In this document: positions 1 to 6,066 of the stretch, piece after piece | How positions within the stretch are numbered: the first letter of the stretch is position 1 | Layout of the letters: each line of letters begins with the position of its first letter | Assembly (NCBI GenBank): GCA_017989935.1 | Contig: JAGNOY010000063.1 | Span: 1 to 8,948, forward strand | Origin: Chitinophagaceae bacterium | Lineage (GTDB): Bacteria; Bacteroidota; Bacteroidia; Chitinophagales; Chitinophagaceae | Reading direction: 5' to 3' | Length of the DNA stretch: 8,948 nucleotides | Made by a program: the position numbers and the translations under genes | The notes under the pieces: generated by a model | What the model was told of the DNA's origin: nothing | Databases searched by the model: none | What the model saw: only the letters and a program-made list of their open reading frames with translations

Positions 1-666
1 GTAATCATTCACAGTCACAATATGAACCCCTTCTCCAGCTAGTCCATTCAAATAGGCAGGCAAGGTCGACACTAAAGTTTTACCTTCACCCGTTGCCATT
101 TCTGAAATCTTTCCTTCATGTAAATTATAACCTCCAATCAATTGAACATCATAATGTACCATATTCCACCCTACTTGAGTTCCACCAGCAATCCACGTAG
201 TTTGGAAAGTTGACTCATCACCATCAATGGTCACATACTCTTTTGCAACAGCCAAATTTCTATCTAAGTCGGTTGCCTTACTTTTCAATTCGGTATTATT
301 CTTAAATCTATTTGCAGCTTCTTTTACTACGGCAAATGCTTCAGGCAAAATCTCCAATAAAACTTCTTCAAGTTTTTTGTCTTTATCCTTCACGAGTTGA
401 TCAACCTCTTTGAAGATATCGCTTTTCAAATGAATATCGCTTGTATCTTCAGCGAGCTGCTTTTTTTCATCAATTTGATCTTGAATATCTTTTACATACG
501 CCTTGATTCTTGCCCTAAATTCGGTGGTTTTATTTCGCAATTCATCATGACTTAATGATTGATAAGCATTGAAATTTTTATTGATTTGATCAATAATCGG
601 TTGAATTTTTTTGACATCCTTTTCAGACTTGCTTCCACCGAAAAGTTTATTGATAAAGTTTAGCAT
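1..666 (-). CDS. secA: SecA preprotein translocase ATPase, N-terminal part (cut by window edge)
   Basis: SecA is the cytoplasmic motor ATPase that drives unfolded preproteins through the SecYEG channel. Reading leftward from the ATG at 666-664 gives 222 uninterrupted codons, up to and beyond the window edge. The first about 50 residues carry the usual SecA start (LNFINKLFGG, then SHDELRNKT). Residues 171-197 hold the conserved block before and including Walker A: YDVQLIGGYNLHEGKI, then MATGEGKT at 190-197. The fragment ends in IVTVNDY, a hallmark of the SecA nucleotide-binding domain 1. Walker A lies about 90 residues later than in E. coli SecA. The extra, charged and probably helical segment (about 50-150) matches the longer SecA of Bacteroidota. 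There is no clear Shine-Dalgarno sequence before the start; the upstream region is AT-rich. Identification is secure; only the C-terminal three quarters are missing. Confidence 0.96.
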   Translation of the reverse strand, partial: MLNFINKLFGGSKSEKDVKKIQPIIDQINKNFNAYQSLSHDELRNKTTEFRARIKAYVKDIQDQIDEKKQLAEDTSDIHLKSDIFKEVDQLVKDKDKKLEEVLLEILPEAFAVVKEAANRFKNNTELKSKATDLDRNLAVAKEYVTIDGDESTFQTTWIAGGTQVGWNMVHYDVQLIGGYNLHEGKISEMATGEGKTLVSTLPAYLNGLAGEGVHIVTVNDY

Positions 667-676
667 AATTTAATTT

Positions 677-712
677 TTAAAGGCTGTTCGCCATAGCTTG
701 AATTGTTTGCAT
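677..712 (-). CDS. possible 11-codon leader ORF upstream of secA
   Basis: An ATG at 712-710 opens an 11-codon frame (MQTIQAMANSL) that stops with TAA at 679-677, 10 nt before the secA start codon. The frame stays open upstream as far as about position 808 without another ATG, so the ATG at 712 is the earliest standard start. It would lie inside the secA leader if transcription starts near the -7-like element at 769-776. A translated leader near secA recalls SecM in E. coli, but no SecM arrest motif is visible and the peptide is very short. It may be chance; I include it only as a weak candidate. Confidence 0.15.
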   Translation of the reverse strand: MQTIQAMANSL

Positions 713-768
713 ATTGGTCAAATAATGTGCTACATTTTTATTTTGTGACAAGCTGTCATAAAAGTTCG

Positions 769-776
769 CAAATATA
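769..776 (-). promoter_or_regulatory. putative secA promoter (-7 element TATATTTG)
   Basis: Read on the minus strand, these bases are TATATTTG, an exact match to the Bacteroidota -7 consensus TAnnTTTG. No good TTG/TTTG -33 partner is seen about 20 bases upstream, where the sequence is an A/T run. Transcription would start near 762-764, giving a secA leader of about 97 nt. That leader begins with a small hairpin, TGACA-agc-TGTCA on the plus strand (746-758). Confidence 0.4.
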
Positions 777-890
777 AGGTCTATTGAAATATAAAAAAAA
801 ATCGTAAAGCCTTAATTTTACAGGCCTTTTTGAATCAAAATAATGAATTTTCCTTAACAAGCAGTTTGTCATTTAGGGATAAGTTTAAAT

Positions 891-920
891 AAAAAAACCC
901 GCAATTGTTGCGGGCTTTTT
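891..920 (-). terminator. intrinsic terminator after the repeat-protein gene
   Basis: CCCGCAA (898-904) and TTGCGGG (908-914) form a perfect 7-bp stem with a 3-nt loop. On the minus strand it is followed by seven Ts (complement of the A run 891-897), so it is a textbook rho-independent terminator for the minus-strand gene ending at 935. The T run at 916-920 could also let it work on the plus strand, but no plus-strand gene reads into it. Confidence 0.85.
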
Positions 921-934
921 ATTATTGAAATATT

Positions 935-1468
935 TTATCTTCTTTCGTACTCATTTCTCATGATCCCGTAGTACTGAAATCTTTTTTGCTTATACCCTTT
1001 ATCCCAAAACTTATCGGTATCACCAAATTCAGGAATAGTTACCCAATCTTTCGATTTGCTTCTAAACCAATTGTATACGGCAATATGATTTTGTGCTCTG
1101 CGGATTGGCGCATAATACTGTAATCTTTTATCTGTATACCCCTGAAGTATCATATCACTATCAGAAAATTCATCTTCAGCAATACTTGTTTGGTCTTTTG
1201 TAACAGGATTCGTCCAACGATATACAGCTACACGATCAGGACCAGGTGTTCTGTAAGCATAAAACAAAAACGTTTTCTCTTTGTATTTATATTGTAACAA
1301 TTGCCCCTCTTGAATTTCCCCTTCAGCTAATGTTACATAGTTATTATCGACTGTGCTTAACCAACGATAAACCCTAACCATGTCATTATCCCCTTCTTGT
1401 GCAAAAGCAGCGCTTCCTACAGACAATAAAGCGAAAAAGGCCACCATGCAAAAAATTGATTTTCTCAT
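935..1468 (-). CDS. secreted protein of three tandem 49-residue repeats
   Basis: The protein has 177 residues from the ATG at 1468. A frame three codons longer begins with TTG at 1477, but the ATG places the Lys/Arg and hydrophobic core as a normal Sec signal peptide (about 1-23, cut after SAAFA). A short acidic linker follows, then three repeats fill the rest exactly: residues 31-79, 80-128 and 129-177, each 49 long (DNA 1378-1232, 1231-1085, 1084-938). Each opens with V/I-x-VY-R/N-W, and the last two share GY-x-x-KR-x-QYY near the end. The pattern recalls the short aromatic repeats of DUF5648-like domains (VYR...D...T...G(Y/W)...YY), but this is recollection and the match is loose. Function is unknown; an extracellular or periplasmic binding role is plausible. 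It is transcribed alone, with its own terminator and a likely promoter near 1494-1524. Confidence 0.85.
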   Translation of the reverse strand: MRKSIFCMVAFFALLSVGSAAFAQEGDNDMVRVYRWLSTVDNNYVTLAEGEIQEGQLLQYKYKEKTFLFYAYRTPGPDRVAVYRWTNPVTKDQTSIAEDEFSDSDMILQGYTDKRLQYYAPIRRAQNHIAVYNWFRSKSKDWVTIPEFGDTDKFWDKGYKQKRFQYYGIMRNEYERR

Positions 1469-1493
1469 ATTGCTCAAATTCTAATTTAAGATA

Positions 1494-1524
1494 CAATGAT
1501 AGTGAATTCATTTTAACTACACAA
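1494..1524 (-). promoter_or_regulatory. putative promoter of the repeat-protein gene
   Basis: On the minus strand a TTG (1524-1522) is followed after 20 bases by TATCATTG (1501-1494), one mismatch from TAnnTTTG. The spacing and order fit the Bacteroidota -33/-7 arrangement. Transcription would start about 20 nt before the ATG at 1468. The match is modest in an AT-rich region. Confidence 0.35.
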
Positions 1525-1603
1525 TTTTTTTATGGAGTTTTTCAAAAACAAGAGATGAACTAAATATTTAGATAGTAATAATAAGATGATAGAAATTTTT
1601 TGG

Positions 1604-1679
1604 GCGGCACACAGGCTATTCGTTCCAAGCCATCTCGTTTTGAAGAACGAGATGGGCTTTCCACTACTATCCTTGCCGC
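1604..1679. repeat. imperfect palindromic element, REP-like, with central hairpin
   Basis: The 76-bp element is bounded by GCGGCA (1604-1609) and TGCCGC (1674-1679), which pair perfectly. At its centre AAGCCATCTCGTT (1627-1639) pairs with AACGAGATGGGCTT (1646-1659), with one bulged G and a 6-nt loop. GGCT (1614-1617) can also pair with AGCC (1628-1631). It is far more GC-rich than its flanks. The order GGCTATTCGTT, variable hairpin, GGGCTTTCCACTACTATCC resembles interspersed palindromes I recall from many Bacteroidota genomes (GGCTATCCGCT...TTTCCGCTNCNATCC). The family assignment is from memory. No transposase accompanies it here, and no T tract follows the hairpin, so it is unlikely to be a simple terminator. 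Confidence 0.55.
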
Positions 1680-1721
1680 AACAGCCATAAAATTATCGTC
1701 TTCTATTGTATAAGAATTCAG

Positions 1722-1729
1722 TAATTTTG
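1722..1729 (+). promoter_or_regulatory. putative -7 element (TAATTTTG) of the metal-uptake locus
   Basis: TAATTTTG matches TAnnTTTG exactly and ends 5 bases before the ATG at 1735. Transcription from it would start at or just before the start codon, giving a leaderless or nearly leaderless mRNA. A -33 TTG is not well placed: the nearest, at 1706-1708, leaves only 13 bases. The position of this element is the main reason to prefer the ATG at 1735 over the in-frame GTG at 1729. Confidence 0.45.
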
Positions 1730-1734
1730 TGGCG

Positions 1735-2073
1735 ATGTTTGGGCAAAAGAAGCAATATTACTCCTTCATACTACTTATTCTATTTAGTTTCTATATAGTT
1801 CCCAAAGAAGTATACCATCTTTTTTCAACACATCATGATGCAAAACATGTGGTACTAACTCATAAAGGGTTACAATTATCAAGCCATCATCATCATTGCG
1901 AATTACTTAAGGCCGACCAAAGTTTTTCAAGTACCACCATCGAACTTCCTTATTATATTCTTCCCAATTCGAACACATATGGGAGAGAATGCATTTTATC
2001 TAAAGATCAATCTTGGTTTATTAAACAATTCCCCCAAGATAAACCTTTAAGGGGGCCGCCCAGTTTAAGCTGA
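1735..2073 (+). CDS. small histidine-rich membrane-anchored protein, first gene of metal-uptake operon
   Basis: The protein has 112 residues from the ATG at 1735; a GTG two codons upstream overlaps the likely promoter. Residues 10-22 form one hydrophobic segment (FILLILFSFYIVP), probably an uncleaved N-terminal anchor, since no signal peptidase site is evident. The next about 35 residues carry nine histidines (28, 33, 34, 38, 43 and a run at 51-54) plus Cys55, giving the cluster HHHHCELL. The tail ends in LRGPPSLS. A periplasmic metal-binding or metal-delivery role is inferred. Small His-rich proteins of this plan occur next to TonB-dependent metal receptors, and DUF2946 proteins near copper receptors are a loose parallel. 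The receptor gene starts 65 nt downstream with no intervening terminator or clear promoter, so the genes are likely co-transcribed. I cannot name a family with confidence. Confidence 0.75.
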   Translation: MFGQKKQYYSFILLILFSFYIVPKEVYHLFSTHHDAKHVVLTHKGLQLSSHHHHCELLKADQSFSSTTIELPYYILPNSNTYGRECILSKDQSWFIKQFPQDKPLRGPPSLS

Positions 2074-2091
2074 GATCGATTTACACTTTCT

Positions 2092-2112
2092 TAGGTATTC
2101 AAGAAGAATGCC
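2092..2112 (+). other. small hairpin between His-rich gene and receptor gene
   Basis: AGGTATTC (2092-2099) pairs with GAATGCCT (2105-2112) over 8 bp with one G-U pair and a 5-nt loop. The following bases (TTCCCTTC) are not a proper T tract, so this is more likely an mRNA processing or stability structure than a terminator. It could also be chance. Confidence 0.25.
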
Positions 2113-2138
2113 TTTCCCTTCATACATAATTTAAATTC

Positions 2139-4454
2139 ATGCAAAAGTTTATCCTAATCTTAGGGCTTTTGCTCATTGGACTCAAGGCTAATGCTCAAGA
2201 TTCATGCAAACATTCACTCAAAGGTGTGTTGTTAGAATCTGGTACAGGCAATCCGATAGCAGATGCAACAGTATTTATAATAGAACAACAAAAAGGAACC
2301 CATTCCTCCCAAAATGGAAAATTTAGTATATCAGACCTTTGTCCTGGCGAATACACCTTGATTTGTCAACACCTAAATCACGAAACCTATCGTGAAAAAA
2401 TTATGATTGAAGATAAAGTGCTTCAGAAAAAAATATTCTTGACTTGTAAATCAGATTCCCTTCATCAAATCACGATAAAAGGCAGCAAAAATCATTGGGA
2501 AGATGTGCATGTGATGCATAAGTTAGTAGCTTCTGAATTATTTAAGCAACAAGGCCTATCACTTGGCAAATCGCTTGAAAAAATTAATGGAGTTTATAGC
2601 TTGAGTACAGGAAACAATATTCAAAAACCTGTTATCAGGGGCTTACACAGCAATCGAATTTTGATTCTTAACAACGAAATTCGACAAGAAGGACAACAAT
2701 GGGGCAATGAACATGCGCCTGATATTGATCCTTTTATTGCAAAAAGCATCGAAGTGGTGAAAGGCGCCCAAAGTATTCGTTATGGGTGCGATATTATTGG
2801 CGGCGTGGTTTTAGTTAACCCTAAACCCTTGCAAGAAATAAAAGGTATAGAAGGTGAATTTAATACATCCTTATTTAGCAATGGTCGAGGAATGGCGGTT
2901 TCAGGTTTACTAGAAGGAAACAAGCTCAAATCAACTTTGCTTCATTGGAGAATTCAAGGCACTTATAAAAGGTCAGGAAACAATCAGACACCTACTTATT
3001 TTTTAAAAAATACAGGCATGAAGGAGCTTAACTATTCAGCCGCCATAGGTTATTCATGGAAAAAAATAAATGTCGAGTATTTTCATAGCTACTTTAATAC
3101 GGACATCGCTATTTTTTCTGGCTCACATATCGGCAACCTAACCGATTTATACAAAGCCTTCGAAGCAGAGAAACCTATTGATAGCAGTGGGTTTACTTAT
3201 CGGATTGATTTACCATATCAGCATGTTGTTCATCAACTGAATAAATTCAAAGTAACTAGGCAAATCAATGCACAAGGGATATTTAAATTGAACTATTCGT
3301 TTCAACAAAATACACGCAAAGAATTTGATAATAATTTGTACAGCAAATTACCTGATGGCTCTTTTAAACCTTCACTTCACTTCTTATTAAAAACCCATCA
3401 GGCCGATGCTTTTGTTGAACAAATTAATTCAAACCCATTCACGGGTATTGTTGGAATTAGTGGTTTTAGTCAAACGAATCAATATTTCGGAAATTATTTT
3501 ATTCCCAATTATAACAAATTAACTGGTGGTATTTATTTGACTGAAAAATGGCATAAAAACAAATTATCGTTAGAAGGTGGACTCAGATTTGATGTAAACC
3601 ATTTCAGAATTTTTAAATGGGAAAACAATGAAGTGATTTCGCCTAGCCATCAGTTCAACGGTATAGCTTCTTCTTTTGGAGCACGGTACAAATTACCCTA
3701 TTTTACCATACACTTCAACGGAGGCACTACTTGGCGAGCACCTTTTGTAAACGAATTATATAGCTATGGTGTTCACCATAGTGCCGCTTCATTTGAAATT
3801 GGAGATAAATATTTAAAATCAGAAAGAAGTATACATCATGATCTAACCCTAGATTTTAAATTTAAACAGATGGTAGATGTTGAACTAACAGCATATTATA
3901 ATTACATTAAAGATTATATAGTGCAACAGCCAATATTTCCTGCAACATTAACTATACGCGGCGCATTTCCTACCTTTCAATATAGACAAACAGATGCAGG
4001 TTTTGCAGGACTTGAATTTGCTGGAACATTCAATCTGCATAAAACTTTACATGCTCATTTAAAGGGAAACCTCATCAGGGCTAAAGATTTAGCAGCAAAC
4101 CAATTTTTACCTGGCATTCCACCTGCAAGAGCTTCACTTGAATTATCTTACATTTTTATAGAAAAACAAGATTTTCGAGCTGATCTCACCTTTGGAGGAA
4201 GCTACAATGCCCGTCAATACTTAATCGCAGATTCAATAGATTACGTAGCCCCACCAAAAGGATATTCGTTATTTCAAATAGAATTGAATAGCGAATTCAA
4301 CATCCATCATCATAAAATCCTTTTTAATTTAAGTGTCAACAATGTTTTTAACACCCAATATCGCGATTATATGAACAGAAATAGATACTTCGCCAATGAA
4401 CTTGGAAGAAATATCAATTTAAGACTTTCAATTCCTTTTAAACTATCAAAATAA
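2139..4454 (+). CDS. TonB-dependent outer-membrane receptor, ZnuD-like (probable zinc or other metal)
   Basis: This 771-residue protein should form a 22-strand outer-membrane barrel importing a substrate with energy from TonB. A signal peptide spans residues 1-20 (cut after ANAQ or ANA). Residues about 25-103 are a carboxypeptidase-regulatory-like domain (LKGVLLESGTGNPIADATV) with Cys at 23, 68, 76 and 103. A TonB-box-like stretch (LHQITIKG) follows near 108. The plug covers about 120-230, with VIRGLHSNRILILNN, QEGQQWGNEHAPDIDP (183-198) and IEVVKGAQSIRYG. The barrel fills the rest and ends in a canonical aromatic/hydrophobic terminal strand. The plug motif HAPDIDP and ELYSYGVHHSAASFEIGD (539-556) resemble the zinc receptor ZnuD, and His723-725 add a further cluster. 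Together with the His-rich neighbour this favours zinc; copper, iron complexes or others are not excluded. No ribosome binding site is seen. Confidence 0.92.
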   Translation: MQKFILILGLLLIGLKANAQDSCKHSLKGVLLESGTGNPIADATVFIIEQQKGTHSSQNGKFSISDLCPGEYTLICQHLNHETYREKIMIEDKVLQKKIFLTCKSDSLHQITIKGSKNHWEDVHVMHKLVASELFKQQGLSLGKSLEKINGVYSLSTGNNIQKPVIRGLHSNRILILNNEIRQEGQQWGNEHAPDIDPFIAKSIEVVKGAQSIRYGCDIIGGVVLVNPKPLQEIKGIEGEFNTSLFSNGRGMAVSGLLEGNKLKSTLLHWRIQGTYKRSGNNQTPTYFLKNTGMKELNYSAAIGYSWKKINVEYFHSYFNTDIAIFSGSHIGNLTDLYKAFEAEKPIDSSGFTYRIDLPYQHVVHQLNKFKVTRQINAQGIFKLNYSFQQNTRKEFDNNLYSKLPDGSFKPSLHFLLKTHQADAFVEQINSNPFTGIVGISGFSQTNQYFGNYFIPNYNKLTGGIYLTEKWHKNKLSLEGGLRFDVNHFRIFKWENNEVISPSHQFNGIASSFGARYKLPYFTIHFNGGTTWRAPFVNELYSYGVHHSAASFEIGDKYLKSERSIHHDLTLDFKFKQMVDVELTAYYNYIKDYIVQQPIFPATLTIRGAFPTFQYRQTDAGFAGLEFAGTFNLHKTLHAHLKGNLIRAKDLAANQFLPGIPPARASLELSYIFIEKQDFRADLTFGGSYNARQYLIADSIDYVAPPKGYSLFQIELNSEFNIHHHKILFNLSVNNVFNTQYRDYMNRNRYFANELGRNINLRLSIPFKLSK

Positions 4455-4459
4455 AAAAA

Positions 4460-5023
4460 ATGAAAAAAAATCAAACAAACGCAATTCAACTATTTGCTAT
4501 CCTTGTAGTATGCTCAAGTATACTTAGTGCTTGTAACAAAAAAACAACAACACCTCCAAACCCAAATGAGAATGAGCTCATCACAACTTGCCAAATTAAC
4601 TTTGTTGACTCAGCTGGCATTCAAGCGTCAAAATCTTTTAAATACCGAGATATTGATGGTGATGGTGGAAACAATCCGAGCCAATGGGATACAATTCGAT
4701 TAAAATCTAATACCACCTATTTCGCTGAAATACTCTTATTAGATGAATCTAAAACGCCTGTTGATACGATTAGTCAAGAAGTTGCTGAAGAAGGTCAAGA
4801 TCACTTGTTTTGTTTCACAACTACGGGTGTTACAACTCAAATAGTTCGTAAAGATCAAGATGTGAATGGGATGGGAATCGGCTTACTTTCTTCATGGAAA
4901 AATGGGGCTATCAGCAATGGCAATGTCAACATTGTTTTACGTCATCAACCTGGCCTTAAAACTGGAAGTTGCGACCCGGGTGATACTGATATTGATCTTG
5001 TTTTTCGAACTATTCTTGAATAA
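4460..5023 (+). CDS. lipoprotein with Asp-rich motifs, third gene of metal-uptake operon
   Basis: The protein has 187 residues and starts 5 nt after the receptor stop, so it is almost certainly co-transcribed and co-translated with it. A hydrophobic stretch leads to a lipobox LSAC with lipidated Cys25. After a Thr/Pro/Asn-rich tether (26-40) comes a compact, mostly beta-strand-like domain. It contains YRDIDGDGG (62-70), WDTIRLKSNTTYFAEILLLD, an acidic EVAEEGQDHLF, and RHQPGLKTGS followed by CDPGDTDIDL (171-180). I recall similar lipoproteins beside this receptor type in other Bacteroidota, usually annotated as hypothetical or 'type 1 periplasmic binding fold'; that label is doubtful. The conserved Asp motifs and adjacency suggest a surface or periplasmic partner of the receptor, perhaps binding the metal or a metal carrier. 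Function is inferred only from context. Confidence 0.85.
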   Translation: MKKNQTNAIQLFAILVVCSSILSACNKKTTTPPNPNENELITTCQINFVDSAGIQASKSFKYRDIDGDGGNNPSQWDTIRLKSNTTYFAEILLLDESKTPVDTISQEVAEEGQDHLFCFTTTGVTTQIVRKDQDVNGMGIGLLSSWKNGAISNGNVNIVLRHQPGLKTGSCDPGDTDIDLVFRTILE

Positions 5024-5046
5024 TAAAGGCTTATAGAGGGTGATAG

Positions 5047-5078
5047 TCTTTCATTCAAAACATGTATTGAATGAAAGG
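5047..5078 (+). other. 12-bp hairpin downstream of the lipoprotein gene
   Basis: TCTTTCATTCAA (5047-5058) pairs with TTGAATGAAAGG (5067-5078) across an 8-nt loop, with one G-U pair at the base. There is no T tract after it, so it is not a classical terminator. It may protect the 3' end of the operon mRNA, since the real terminator lies about 70 nt further on. Confidence 0.4.
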
Positions 5079-5144
5079 ATAATCAATTATAAAGATAAGA
5101 AATCGAAGTAACCCTGTTATTTCAAAATATAGTCAGTTTATATA

Positions 5145-5188
5145 AAAATAAAGGAGGTTGCCAAGATTTTAGCAGCCTCCTTTATTTT
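5145..5188. terminator. bidirectional intrinsic terminator between convergent genes
   Basis: AAAATAAAGGAGGTTGC (5145-5161) and GCAGCCTCCTTTATTTT (5172-5188) form a 17-bp stem with one G-U pair and a 10-nt loop. The outer A/T part provides a U-rich tail on either strand. It sits between the lipoprotein gene (plus, ends 5023) and the membrane protein gene (minus, ends 5242), so it probably stops transcription from both sides. Confidence 0.85.
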
Positions 5189-5241
5189 ATTAGCAACAAA
5201 CATTTTATAAAAAAAACAACATGATATTTTGCTGACTTTTA

Positions 5242-6066
5242 TTAAAGAGTTTGATCTCCTGCAGGTTCACTTTTCATAAAATCAAATCCATCTTGGTTAA
5301 TGTCATTCCCATCATTGCAATGAGTAATTTGTGCAAAGGCACTGTATGTTGCTCCAATCATAAGTGGATAGGAAAACAAGAGACCAATACCACAAGGGAT
5401 GGCACTCACTATCAAGATTAAACCTAGAACTATCATCAAACCAAGTATAGATAAAAAATTCTTAGTAGCAATTTTTCTTGACATTTCCATGGCAGGCCAT
5501 GCACCCATGTTATAAATTACAATAAAGTGAGACTTAAATGCCCAAATAACGCTCACAAACAACACGATTAACATAGCAACTAATCCGAGAATCAGATTAG
5601 TGGGAGTTAAAAACTCAAATAGCAAATCTCTAATTTCATCTTTATGTGTGATAGCCCCACTTCCAGAGGCCATTTTAAAAAAATCAATAAATATTGGGAT
5701 TTGCTTTAGAAAGAATAAAACAACAACTACAACACCTACCAAAAATTGAATGAGCGAGCTAAGAAAAAGTGGTGACAAATAATTAAATCCTTTAAACATA
5801 TCCCCAAAATTTGTCCAAGGAATGCCGTTTGAAATTCGCCAAGTCACATAGATAGCACCAGCTAAAAAGCAAGGAGTTAATAATAACGAATTAGCAATTG
5901 AACCTCCAAATGGAATAAATCCGCAGATTAGACCCGCCAAGACAGCAATAATTCCACCTAGAATATAATACCCAAGATTTTTGCTGACATATTGCCATCC
6001 TTGAGAAAGGGCATCACCAATCGAAAAGGAACCTTTTTCAAGTTCAAGTTGTTCTAATGTTTTCAT
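5242..6066 (-). CDS. six-helix integral membrane protein, YciC/DUF975-like
   Basis: This is a 274-residue inner-membrane protein of unknown function. A soluble N-terminus with FSIGDALSQGWQYVSKNLG (14-32) precedes about six hydrophobic segments near 33-52, 57-76, 97-120, 156-177, 203-225 and 226-246. A loop between segments 4 and 5 holds AWPAMEMSRKIATKNF (189-204). This 'x-MxxSRKL...KN' helix just before a hydrophobic hairpin is typical of the broad YciC/DUF975/GPDPase-membrane-domain group; the assignment is by style, not by a diagnostic residue. The short polar tail contains NDINQDGFDF (254-263), which looks like a DxNxDG calcium loop. The gene stands alone: it converges on the metal operon and diverges from the peptidase gene. 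An ATG start at 6066 with a Lys/Thr beginning is reasonable; no Shine-Dalgarno sequence is seen. Confidence 0.8.
   Translation of the reverse strand: MKTLEQLELEKGSFSIGDALSQGWQYVSKNLGYYILGGIIAVLAGLICGFIPFGGSIANSLLLTPCFLAGAIYVTWRISNGIPWTNFGDMFKGFNYLSPLFLSSLIQFLVGVVVVVLFFLKQIPIFIDFFKMASGSGAITHKDEIRDLLFEFLTPTNLILGLVAMLIVLFVSVIWAFKSHFIVIYNMGAWPAMEMSRKIATKNFLSILGLMIVLGLILIVSAIPCGIGLLFSYPLMIGATYSAFAQITHCNDGNDINQDGFDFMKSEPAGDQTL

Noticed and set aside
1469..1477. Three-codon upstream extension of the repeat protein (TTG start at 1477)
   Set aside because: The ATG at 1468 gives a better signal peptide, and TTG starts are rarer; the extension adds only MSN.
1627..1659. Central hairpin as an intrinsic terminator
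   Set aside because: No T tract follows on either strand and no gene ends nearby on the relevant strand; it is better explained as the core of a palindromic repeat.
1729..1734. GTG start for the His-rich protein
   Set aside because: The GTG overlaps the last base of the likely -7 element and would fall at or before the transcript start; the ATG at 1735 is preferred.
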